From JAKPCT01 sp029553165 (GTDB taxonomy: Bacteria > Bacillota > UBA4882 > UBA8346), in contig DAORZT010000024.1 of assembly GCA_035359995.1 (NCBI GenBank), forward strand, positions 1 to 36,679: a stretch of DNA of 36,679 nucleotides, read 5' to 3'. Positions 14,745-23,400 of this stretch are shown piece by piece (the stretch's first letter is position 1; each line of letters starts with the position of its first letter). The notes below the pieces were generated by a model. That model ran no database searches. It was given only the letters and a program-made list of their open reading frames with translations, and was not told where the DNA came from. Position numbers and translations under genes: made by a program.

Positions 14745-15911
14745 GTGATCAAATTAGCAATCTTAGGCTCTACCGGCTCAATTGGACAACAGGCTTTAGA
14801 AGTAATCAATCAGTTTCCGGAAAAATTTGAACTGGTTGCCCTTGCCGCAGGTCAAAACATCGAGTTGCTGGCGGAACAGGTAAGGCAGTACCGGCCAAAA
14901 TATGTTGCTGTTGGCGACGAAAAACGTTATTCAGACCTTGTCGAATCTGTTAAAGGTCTTGATGTCCAGGTTATGGCCGGACTTTCCGGACTGATTGAGA
15001 TTGCTACCATCACCGAGGTTGAACTGCTTCTTACCGCGGTAGTTGGTGCGGTAGGTATTGAACCGACTTTGGCTGCAATCAGATCAAAGAAGCGAGTTGC
15101 ATTGGCCAACAAAGAGACGCTTGTAGCTGCCGGTTCAATCGTTATTCCGGAAGCCAAAAAGCATGGAGTAGCAATAATTCCAGTCGACAGTGAACACAGT
15201 GCTATCTTTCAGTGTTTGGAAGGCCGTGAACCTTCACAGGTAAATAAAATTATTCTGACTGCTTCCGGAGGACCGTTCCTTAGATTCAAAGTTGAAAAAT
15301 TGGAAAATGTAACCGTTGCGCAGGCATTGAAGCATCCGAACTGGAACATGGGCGGGAAGATCACAATTGATTCGGCGACGATGTTTAATAAAGGGCTGGA
15401 AATAATTGAAGCCCACTGGTTGTTTGATATGGAGTACGACAAGATTGATGTGGTGATTCATCCTGAAAGTATTGTCCATTCCTTGGTGGAATTAGTTGAT
15501 GGTTCATTAATTGCCCAACTTGGACTATGTGATATGAAGTTACCAATCCAACTGGGGTTGACCTATCCGGAACGTTGGAGCAGTAGCTTTCCAAAGTTGG
15601 ATCTGACAAAAGCAAAACAACTTAATTTTTTAGAGGTTGACACTAATTTGTTTCCAGCGATATCATTAGCTTATAAGGCCGGTAGAACCGGAGGCTGTCT
15701 TCCGGCAATTTTTAATGCGGCGAATGAAGCAGTCGTAGCCGAATTTTTACGGGGGAAAATCAAGTTTACCCAAATTAGTAGTATTGTAGCTGAAGTTATG
15801 GGATATTCTTTAAAAGAGAATTTTAGTAAAGTTCCCAGTTTGGAAGAGATTTTAAGAGCGGACCAATGGGCCAGAAAAGCAGCGCTGCAGTTGTTAGCCC
15901 AAAATTGCTAA
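14745..15911 (+). CDS. dxr: 1-deoxy-D-xylulose 5-phosphate reductoisomerase
   Basis: 388 aa. It catalyses the first committed step of the MEP isoprenoid pathway, DXP to MEP, with NADPH and a divalent metal. Visible motifs: LAILGSTGSIGQQ (NADPH-binding loop), ANKETLVAAG, VDSEHSAIFQCLEG (metal ligands Asp and Glu), TASGGPFL, HPNWNMGGKITIDSATMFNK (active-site loop) and HPESIVHSLVE. I chose GTG 14745, which follows GGAG by 10 bases and starts directly before IKLAILGSTG. The ATG at 14700 overlaps the preceding gene and would add 15 non-conserved residues. It is upstream of rseP in the usual order and works with ispG further on. Confidence 0.97.
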   Translation: MIKLAILGSTGSIGQQALEVINQFPEKFELVALAAGQNIELLAEQVRQYRPKYVAVGDEKRYSDLVESVKGLDVQVMAGLSGLIEIATITEVELLLTAVVGAVGIEPTLAAIRSKKRVALANKETLVAAGSIVIPEAKKHGVAIIPVDSEHSAIFQCLEGREPSQVNKIILTASGGPFLRFKVEKLENVTVAQALKHPNWNMGGKITIDSATMFNKGLEIIEAHWLFDMEYDKIDVVIHPESIVHSLVELVDGSLIAQLGLCDMKLPIQLGLTYPERWSSSFPKLDLTKAKQLNFLEVDTNLFPAISLAYKAGRTGGCLPAIFNAANEAVVAEFLRGKIKFTQISSIVAEVMGYSLKENFSKVPSLEEILRADQWARKAALQLLAQNC

Positions 15912-15961
15912 ACTGTAAGCTGAAAATTGGCAATAAATCAGGTGTATAGGAGGTAACACTG

Positions 15962-17047
15962 ATGAGTTTTTTAAATTCGATCTGGCAGACAGTATTATTA
16001 CTCAGTATTTTAGTAGTCGTCCATGAATTTGGTCATTTTATTATGGCGCGGTTATTCGGCGTTAAAGTTTATGAATTTTCAATCGGATTCGGACCTTTGA
16101 TTGGTAAAATAACTAAAAATAATATTCAATACTCTTTTCGCTGGTTTTTGCTTGGCGGATTTGTGAAAATTGCCGGGCTGGATATTGCTTTGGAAGGGGA
16201 AGAGCAGGAAGGTACTTCTGAAACTGAACCAGTTAAGACCTTTCAGGATATTTCGTTGTTACAAAAGATTGCCGTTATTGCAGCAGGACCGGTTTTTAAT
16301 ATTATTTTAACCATAATCCTGGTGTTTGTTACAGCGGCATTTGTAGGCGTACCGTCTAGAATCAAAGACGAGGAACCGGTGATTGAACAAGCAATCCCTG
16401 GTACTCCGGCGTTTAATGCCGGGTTGCGTCCGGGAGACCGTTTGGTGGAGATTAACAATGAACCGGTTAAAGTCTGGTCTGATATTCCCCGGCTTGTTAA
16501 TAAATATGGAGGGGAAACATTAGATGTTAAAATTCTCCGCAATAATGAATATTTCAATAAACAGATTACTCCGATTTATAATCAGGAAAGTTATTTTATC
16601 GGGATTGAACGCCAGGCGGTTTATGAACGAATGCCAGTTGGTGAAGCATTTAAAAAGGCATTCTCTTATACCTGGGAGTTAATCAGTGCTACAGTGAAGA
16701 CATTTTATTTGATCTTTACCGGAAAATTAAAAGATGGATTTATGGGGCCGATTGGAATGGTTACGGTAATGGAACAAAATACCCAATTACCTTTATATTA
16801 TACAATGATTTTAGCGGTCCAAATCAGTCTGTTTTTAGGAATGTTCAATCTGCTGCCGATACCATTACCGTTACTTGATGGCGGGTGGATCGTAATCTTA
16901 CTTTTGGAGAAGTTATTGCGTCGCGAGTTTACTGCGGAACAGAAAGCAGCGGCGCAGATGGTTGGCTTATCGCTGGTGTTGATCTTGGGTGTAATGATTG
17001 CCTATTCTGATATCTTACGATCAATTCAGCGCTTTTTTGGAGGATGA
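15962..17047 (+). CDS. rseP: Site-2 intramembrane zinc metalloprotease RseP/RasP
   Basis: 361 aa. The zinc site HEFGH (21-25) lies in the first membrane helix. A second helix at about 95-118 (KIAVIAAGPVFNIILTIILV) is followed by a PDZ domain at about 125-205 (AFNAGLRPGDRLVEINNEPV), then two more helices. The third zinc ligand lies in LLPIPLPLLDGGW, where the usual NLLPIPxLDGG has two extra residues. The family releases anti-sigma factors and clears signal peptide remnants. AGGAGG precedes ATG 15962. It stops 3 bases before the zinc-ribbon gene. Confidence 0.95.
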   Translation: MSFLNSIWQTVLLLSILVVVHEFGHFIMARLFGVKVYEFSIGFGPLIGKITKNNIQYSFRWFLLGGFVKIAGLDIALEGEEQEGTSETEPVKTFQDISLLQKIAVIAAGPVFNIILTIILVFVTAAFVGVPSRIKDEEPVIEQAIPGTPAFNAGLRPGDRLVEINNEPVKVWSDIPRLVNKYGGETLDVKILRNNEYFNKQITPIYNQESYFIGIERQAVYERMPVGEAFKKAFSYTWELISATVKTFYLIFTGKLKDGFMGPIGMVTVMEQNTQLPLYYTMILAVQISLFLGMFNLLPIPLPLLDGGWIVILLLEKLLRREFTAEQKAAAQMVGLSLVLILGVMIAYSDILRSIQRFFGG

Positions 17048-17050
17048 TCC

Positions 17051-17473
17051 ATGCCACGTAAACCAGTAAAAAGAATTTGGGCTGATCCGAACCGTGAGGG
17101 ACGCTTTGGTGGCCGGTCAGCGAAACGCTATTGTTCGCGTTGCGGCAATACGGTTCAGAAAGTCCGGATCTTAAAATCTCTTAATCTCTGTGAGTTCTGT
17201 GTTAAAGAATTACAGGCAAAGCGGGATGGTAAGTTTAGTTGTCGCGGGTGTGGCAAAGTTTCACCGGAAGAGATCAGAGCGCATAATGGATATTGTGATG
17301 AATGTGTCTGCGTGGCCTGCGGGCGTCCGGACCCGGTAAGTGTCCGGAAAACGCGGCTTTGTTCCAAGTGCAGTAGCACGATAATGAATGATTTCTGCAG
17401 AAAATGCGGTAAGGAAGCCGGAGCGCAGGTTAAGAAGAATCACGGACTGTGTGATGCCTGTAAGAAAGGATAA
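17051..17473 (+). CDS. Protein of four tandem zinc ribbons
   Basis: 140 aa, basic, no membrane segment, function unknown. It has sixteen cysteines in eight CxxC pairs: 28/31, 47/50, 64/67, 82/85, 87/90, 104/107, 116/119 and 134/137. Taken in order they make four ribbons (28-50, 64-85, 87-107, 116-137), each with a knuckle, a short spacer and a second knuckle ending LC..C or YC..C. The N-terminus (residues 1-27) is rich in Arg and Lys with a GRFGGRS motif, suggesting nucleic acid or ribosome contact. It is tightly coupled to rseP: GGAGG lies in the rseP end and the gap is 3 bases. It closes the transcript that started at pyrH. I do not recognise a named family. Confidence 0.85.
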   Translation: MPRKPVKRIWADPNREGRFGGRSAKRYCSRCGNTVQKVRILKSLNLCEFCVKELQAKRDGKFSCRGCGKVSPEEIRAHNGYCDECVCVACGRPDPVSVRKTRLCSKCSSTIMNDFCRKCGKEAGAQVKKNHGLCDACKKG

Positions 17474-17483
17474 ATGGCGAATA

Positions 17484-17516
17484 AAACCTCTTGATTAGGG
17501 GTTTTTTTCTTTTTTA
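17484..17516 (+). terminator. Terminator after the zinc-ribbon gene
   Basis: AAACCTC (17484-17490) pairs with GGGGTTT (17498-17504), with one G-T pair, followed by TTTTCTTTTTT. Confidence 0.85.
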
Positions 17517-17536
17517 AAAATTAATTCGTTCCTTTC

Positions 17537-17565
17537 TTAACAACTGGCCATAAGAATGGTATAAT
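17537..17565 (+). promoter_or_regulatory. Strong promoter of ispG-proS-polC
   Basis: TTAACA (17537-17542), exactly 17 bases, TATAAT (17560-17565). It falls right after a terminator and gives a short leader of about 25 bases to ATG 17596. Confidence 0.85.
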
Positions 17566-17595
17566 CAGTTGGGAAGAACTATGAGGAGTCAACTG

Positions 17596-18660
17596 ATGAC
17601 CAGTAATTCAAAGACAAAAGTGATTCGAGTTGGTCCGGTTGCGATTGGCGGTGGTAACCCTATCGCGATTCAATCGATGACAAACACCGATACCAGGGAT
17701 CGGCAGGCAACTTTGGCACAGATTAAATCATTAGCTGCTGCCGGATGTGAGATCATCAGGCTGGCAGTTCCTGATGAGGAAGCAGCCAATAATCTGGAAT
17801 ATTACGTTAACAATACGCCAGTGCCGCTGGTGGCCGATATTCATTTTGATTACCGCTTGGCATTGACAGCTATTAAAGCCGGAGTTGCCAAGTTACGAAT
17901 CAATCCCGGCAATATTGGTGGTACAGAACGGGTTAAAGTATTGGCTGATGCAGCGAAAGATCAAGGGATTCCGATCCGAATCGGGGTTAATGCCGGATCT
18001 TTAGAGAAGGATTTACTGGAGCAATATAATGGACCGACACCTGAAGCAATGGTCGAAAGTGCCTTACGTCATGTCCGGTTGTTAGAAGCAGTGCATTTTG
18101 ATGATATTGTGATTTCACTAAAAGCATCGTCAGTGGCGAAGACTGTACGGGCCTATCAACAAATTGCCAGGCAATGCAATTATCCGTTACATATTGGGAT
18201 TACTGAAGCCGGGACTTGGTACCGTGGTTCAATCAGATCCGCTGTCGGACTGGGAATCTTACTTTGGGAGGGTGTCGGCGACACTTTAAGAGTCTCACTG
18301 ACCGGCGACCCGGTCCGTGAAGTCCGGGCCGGAAAGGAAATACTCCAGGCACTGAATCTCCGGTCGTTTGGGGCAGAGATCATCTCCTGTCCAACCTGTG
18401 GGCGTTGCCGGGTTGATCTTGAAAGATTGGCGGATGAAGTTGAAAAACTAACTGCTAACATCGAAAAACCTTTAAAGATTGCGGTAATGGGTTGCGCCGT
18501 TAATGGCCCCGGAGAAGCTAAAGAGGCTGATCTGGGTATTGCCGGAGGAAAAGGTGAAGGGCTCATCTTTCGGAAAGGAAAGACAATCCGTAAAGTAACA
18601 GAAGATAAAATAATCGAAGCTTTAAAAGAAGAGCTGGCAATCTTATTGCAAGATAATTGA
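17596..18660 (+). CDS. ispG: 4-hydroxy-3-methylbut-2-enyl diphosphate synthase (IspG)
   Basis: 354 aa. It reduces MEcPP to HMBPP in the penultimate step of the MEP pathway, using a 4Fe-4S cluster. The N-terminal TIM barrel contains IAIQSMTNTDTRDRQAT, ADIHFDYRLAL and KLRINPGNIGG. The C-terminal half has the cluster ligands in ISCPTCGRC and in GCAVNGPGEAKEADLGIAGG. It is of the short bacterial type without the plant-type insertion. ATG 17596 has AGGAG (17584-17588) 7 bases upstream. The upstream TTG 17569 sits on the likely transcription start and is rejected. It is the first gene of a three-gene run with proS and polC. Confidence 0.98.
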   Translation: MTSNSKTKVIRVGPVAIGGGNPIAIQSMTNTDTRDRQATLAQIKSLAAAGCEIIRLAVPDEEAANNLEYYVNNTPVPLVADIHFDYRLALTAIKAGVAKLRINPGNIGGTERVKVLADAAKDQGIPIRIGVNAGSLEKDLLEQYNGPTPEAMVESALRHVRLLEAVHFDDIVISLKASSVAKTVRAYQQIARQCNYPLHIGITEAGTWYRGSIRSAVGLGILLWEGVGDTLRVSLTGDPVREVRAGKEILQALNLRSFGAEIISCPTCGRCRVDLERLADEVEKLTANIEKPLKIAVMGCAVNGPGEAKEADLGIAGGKGEGLIFRKGKTIRKVTEDKIIEALKEELAILLQDN

Positions 18661-18718
18661 AGCAGACAAAACTGTAAAGTAAGATAGGATTATAATTAGT
18701 ATAATTGGGGGTATTTAG

Positions 18719-20443
18719 ATGCGGCAATCACAATTATTTGCACCAACATTAAGAGAAACACCTGCGGAGGCAGAGATAATAAGTCATAAACTGATGCTGC
18801 GGGCAGGAATGATCCGGAAATCAGCGGCCGGAATCTATACTTATCTGCCCTTGGCCCAACGGGTGCTTACCAAAATAGCTAAAATTATCCGGGAAGAGAT
18901 GGATCGGGAAGGCGGACAGGAATTGGCTCTCCCAATTGTGCAACCGGCTGAAATTTGGAAAGAAAGTGGTCGTTGGGATGTATATGGTGATGAGATGTTT
19001 CGGCTTGAAGACCGTCATCAACGCCAGTTCTGTCTAGGGCCGACCCATGAAGAGATTATCACAACCATCGTTAAAAATGACGTGCGTTCCTATCGGGATT
19101 TACCATTAAGACTTTATCAATTGCAAAATAAATACCGGGATGAGATCCGTCCGCGCTTTGGGTTGATGCGTGGCCGCGAGTTTATCATGAAAGATCTTTA
19201 TTCATTTGATGTTGATGAAGCTGGTTTGGAAGAGAGTTATCAAGCAATGTACCGGGCTTATACCAGAGTATTTTCACGCTGCGGTTTGAAGTTCAGAGCG
19301 GTTGATGCCGATTCCGGAGCGATCGGCGGTAACTCCAGTCAGGAGTTTATGGTTCTGGCTGAAGCAGGAGAAGCTTTGATTCTCTACTGCAATACTTGTA
19401 ATTATGCTGCGAATGTTGAGAAAGCAATCTCCAAGACAGTCACTCCTCAATTTGACGGCAGTATTAAAGAGCTGGAATTGGTGGCCACACCCGACCAAAA
19501 AACGATTGATCAGGTTTGTTCCTTCTTGGGAGTGGCACCGGAGTCTACGGTTAAGACCCTCTTTTATGGCACCGGTTCAGAATATGTTGCAGTCTTAGTC
19601 CGTGGTGACGATCAAGTTAACGAAGTCAAATTGGGTAATCTAATTGGAGGAAATAAGCTTTATTTGGCATCACCGGAAGAAATTCATGAAGTTTTAGGAT
19701 TGCCGGTTGGTTATGTTGGGCCGGTCGGGTTAGAAAAATATCAGGTAAAAATTTATGCAGATTTAACCGTTAAGGATCTGCATCAAGTGGTTGTCGGTGC
19801 AAATCAAAGCGGGTTCCACTATCGGAATGTCGAGCCGGATCGTGACTTCAACAATGTTGAATATGTTGATCTGCGAACCGTTAAAAGCGGTGAATTATGC
19901 CCGCATTGTGATGGCCGTTTAAGTGAAGCCAGGGGAATTGAAGTTGGGCAAATCTTTAAACTTGGTACCAAATATAGTAAAGCGCTCAATGCCAATTTTC
20001 TTGATGACAAAGGACAAAGTAGACCAATAATAATGGGCTGTTATGGGATTGGCGTCAGCCGTACCATGGCTGCCGCAATTGAACAGAATTATGACGAGAA
20101 TGGGATCAAATGGCCACTGGCAATTGCTCCGTATCAGGTGCACCTGATTGCAGTAGGAGCAGATCAACTGCCGTTGGCCGAGCAACTGTACAACGGACTG
20201 TTGGGTGCAGGAGTTGAAGTCCTGTTCGATGATCGCAATGAACGGCCGGGAGTTAAGTTTAAGGATGCTGATTTGATCGGTATTCCGCTTCGGATCACGC
20301 TTGGTCCCAAAGGAATTGCCCAAGGTGAGGCGGAAGTCAAATACCGCCATACTGGCAATGAGGAACGTTGGAATCTCAATGATATAATCAGTAAAGTAAA
20401 AGATTATTTGAAAGACAATGATTCGACGGACAGCAAAATATGA
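18719..20443 (+). CDS. proS: Prolyl-tRNA synthetase, bacterial type with editing domain
   Basis: 574 aa, the length of the bacterial form. Class II motif 1 is within the first 100 residues. GPTHEEIITTIVKNDVRSYR and QNKYRDEIRPRFGLMRGREF (motif 2) follow. The inserted YbaK-like editing domain spans about 225-390 (LVRGDDQVNEVKL, VGPVGL), motif 3 is GCYGIGVSRTMAAAIEQ, and the anticodon-binding domain (APYQVHLIAVGA onward) closes it. The editing domain removes alanine misattached to tRNA-Pro. ATG 18719 follows a GGGGGT site. Two TATAAT hexamers at about 18690-18705 might give a weak extra promoter. Its stop overlaps the polC ribosome site. Confidence 0.98.
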   Translation: MRQSQLFAPTLRETPAEAEIISHKLMLRAGMIRKSAAGIYTYLPLAQRVLTKIAKIIREEMDREGGQELALPIVQPAEIWKESGRWDVYGDEMFRLEDRHQRQFCLGPTHEEIITTIVKNDVRSYRDLPLRLYQLQNKYRDEIRPRFGLMRGREFIMKDLYSFDVDEAGLEESYQAMYRAYTRVFSRCGLKFRAVDADSGAIGGNSSQEFMVLAEAGEALILYCNTCNYAANVEKAISKTVTPQFDGSIKELELVATPDQKTIDQVCSFLGVAPESTVKTLFYGTGSEYVAVLVRGDDQVNEVKLGNLIGGNKLYLASPEEIHEVLGLPVGYVGPVGLEKYQVKIYADLTVKDLHQVVVGANQSGFHYRNVEPDRDFNNVEYVDLRTVKSGELCPHCDGRLSEARGIEVGQIFKLGTKYSKALNANFLDDKGQSRPIIMGCYGIGVSRTMAAAIEQNYDENGIKWPLAIAPYQVHLIAVGADQLPLAEQLYNGLLGAGVEVLFDDRNERPGVKFKDADLIGIPLRITLGPKGIAQGEAEVKYRHTGNEERWNLNDIISKVKDYLKDNDSTDSKI

Positions 20444-20455
20444 GGTGAAATAACA

Positions 20456-23400
20456 TTGGAAGGCGCTTATGTAATTAAGCCAAATAATCGTTCATTAAAA
20501 GCTTTTAAGGGGATTGAAGAGGTCTCCTTTTCTTTTCCAATTCAGCCGGTTTTGGAAGAAGGCTTGATCTCTGAGATTATTGTTAATACTGCTAATTCAA
20601 CTTGGGAGATTGTGCTGTATTTAAAAAGCGGATTAAGTGATCCTCAGATTAAAGAGCTTGAAGAGGCTTTATGTTCGCTGACTTTAGGGCTGGAAAGGGT
20701 AAAATTAAAGGTTATTGCGGCTGAAGATCTGCCCCCGCTTGCCGAACGTCTGGAATCAATCTGGGAAAAGTTTGTCGTGACTGTCTCCCAACAACATACT
20801 GGGGTTAATGGTTGGTTGAGCGAGGCTAAGTATAACTTAGTTCACAATAGTCTTGAAATCCAAGTCCGTAACAAAGCCGGAGTTGAATATTTAGAAAAGC
20901 GCCGGGAGGAACTCCAGGCGATCTTATTCGAATTGTTACTGGAAGAACTCAAATTGAGTTTTGTTGTTGGTGACTACAATGAGAAAATTATTGAAGATGA
21001 GCAGCGTAAAGAGTTAGAAGAAGAAGAATACTTTAAATCGCTGTTGAACGAATTCAGCCAATCGAAAGCAACAACTTCTAAAGCGAGTACGCCTTCATCC
21101 GTGGCGGATTCTGATGTCATCTATGGGAAAAAGATAACTGCTCCCTCGATTGCGATTAAAGAATTAATTGAAGAAGATGAGCAGGTGGTTGTTACCGGAG
21201 AAATTTTTCGGTTTGAAACCAAAGTTGCCAAGAGTGGCAAGAAGTTTTATTTGGGTGATCTGACCGATTATACCGATTCGATCAGCTTTAAGATTTTTCC
21301 CCGGAAGTCCGAACCATTGGAAGAAACATTAAAGGAGGGTAAATGGGTCCGGGTCCGGGGTGATCTCCAGTTTGATCCCTATGCAAAAGAGCTGACCTTA
21401 CTTGTTTCGGATATTAATAATGCTTCCAATCCGATTGCCAGAGTTGATGAGGTTGAGCAACCCGAAGAGAAACGGATTGAGCTCCATCTGCATACCAAAA
21501 TGAGTGCGATGGATGCTACCGTCGATGCCGTTGAAGCAGTGAAATTAGCCTCGAAGTTTGGCCATAAAGCAGTGGCAATCACTGATCATGGGGTGGTTTT
21601 GGCATTTCCTGAAGTCTACCGTGCTGCTCAAAAATTCGGAATTAAAGTGATCTACGGTTTAGAAGGATATTTAGTTGATGACGGGACCCCAATTGCGGTC
21701 GGACCTTTAATCAATCAATTAAACCTTGCAAAGACCGTCTACACTGTATTTGATATTGAGACTACCGGTTTTAATCCCTGGAAGGAAGATCTGATTGAGA
21801 TTGGAGCAGTTAAGATCCAAGGCGGAAAGATAATCGACCAATTCCACAGCTTGATCAAGCCGACCAAGGAACTTTCAGTTGAGATCCAGAAATTAACGGG
21901 GATTACCCCGGAGATGCTTCAGGATGCTCGCGAAGCTTTACCCGTTGTTACCGAATTTATGGATTTTATCAAAGATACGGTACTGGTGGCTCATAATGCC
22001 CAGTTTGATGTTAATTTTATCAAAGTCAAACACCAACAGTTGTTTGAGACGAAGATCGATCCAACCTATATTGATACCTTAAGTTTAGCGCGTTCGGTTT
22101 GGCCCGGACTGAAGAGCTACCGGTTAAACGTAGTTGCCAAAGAATTAAACATTCAGTTGTTAAGTCATCATCGTGCCACCGATGATGCCCGTTGTGCAGC
22201 TGAAATCTTACTAAAAGCATTTGACAGAATTGCTGACCGTGACTTTAAGCAGTTGGCAGAGTTGAATAAGCTGATCAAAGAAAGCGGCGTCGAAAATTTA
22301 AGGACCCATCATATTGTTTTACTGGTTAAGAACCAAACCGGATTGAAAAATCTTTATAAGTTAGTTTCGGATTCACATGTTCAGTATTTTCACCGTCACC
22401 CCCGGATTCCCCGTTCCCGTCTGGTTGAATTACGCGAAGGATTATTGTTGGGGACAGCTTGCGAAGCGGGGGAGTTCTATGGTCTGTTCCTGGACGGCGC
22501 TTCTGATGAGCGAATCGAAGAAGTTGCCAGCTTTTATGATTATTTTGAGATTCAACCGCTGGCTAACAATCAATTTTTAGTTGATTCGGGGCGTCTTGCT
22601 TCAGTCGAAGAATTGAAAGAGATCAACCGCCGGATCTATGATTTGGGATTGAAGATGGGGAAACCGGTTGTTGCAACCTGTGATGTTCATTTCCTCCATC
22701 CCCATGAAGCGATTTACCGGAAGATCTTATTGATGGGACAAGGTTTTGAGGATGCAGATAATCAGGCACCACTCTATTTCCGGACCACCAACGAGATGCT
22801 TACGGAGTTTGCTTATCTTGGTACGGAAGCTGCCAAGCAGGTGGTAGTGACCAATACCCATTTAATCCTGGACCAAATTGAAGATGTTCAACCAATTCCG
22901 GAGAAGTTCTATCCTCCAATCATTGAGGGTTCGGAGGTTGAGATCCGAGAGATGGCCTATGCCAGAGCATACGAATTGTATGGCGATCCGTTGCCGGAAA
23001 TAGTCAAAGACCGCCTTGAATGGGAATTGAAGAGTATCATTGGGCATGGTTATGCCGTATTATATTTGATTGCGCATAAATTAGTTAAAAAATCATTGGA
23101 TGACGGTTATCTGGTTGGTTCCCGGGGATCAGTAGGTTCTTCATTTGTTGCTACGATGTGCAATATTACTGAGGTTAATCCCCTTCCGGCCCATTATCGC
23201 TGTCCCCAATGTAAATACAGCGAGTTTAAGGAGACCGGAGCAATCGGTTCCGGTTATGATTTGCCATCGAAGTCTTGTCCTAACTGTGGTCATGATCTGA
23301 TTAAGGACGGCCAGGATATTCCTTTTGCTACTTTTATGGGGTTTGAAGGAGATAAAGAGCCTGATATTGACTTGAATTTCTCCGGTGATTACCAACCAAA

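Noticed and set aside
19919..20350. 143-codon minus-strand frame opposite proS
   Set aside because: Antisense shadow of conserved ProRS codons with no ribosome site.
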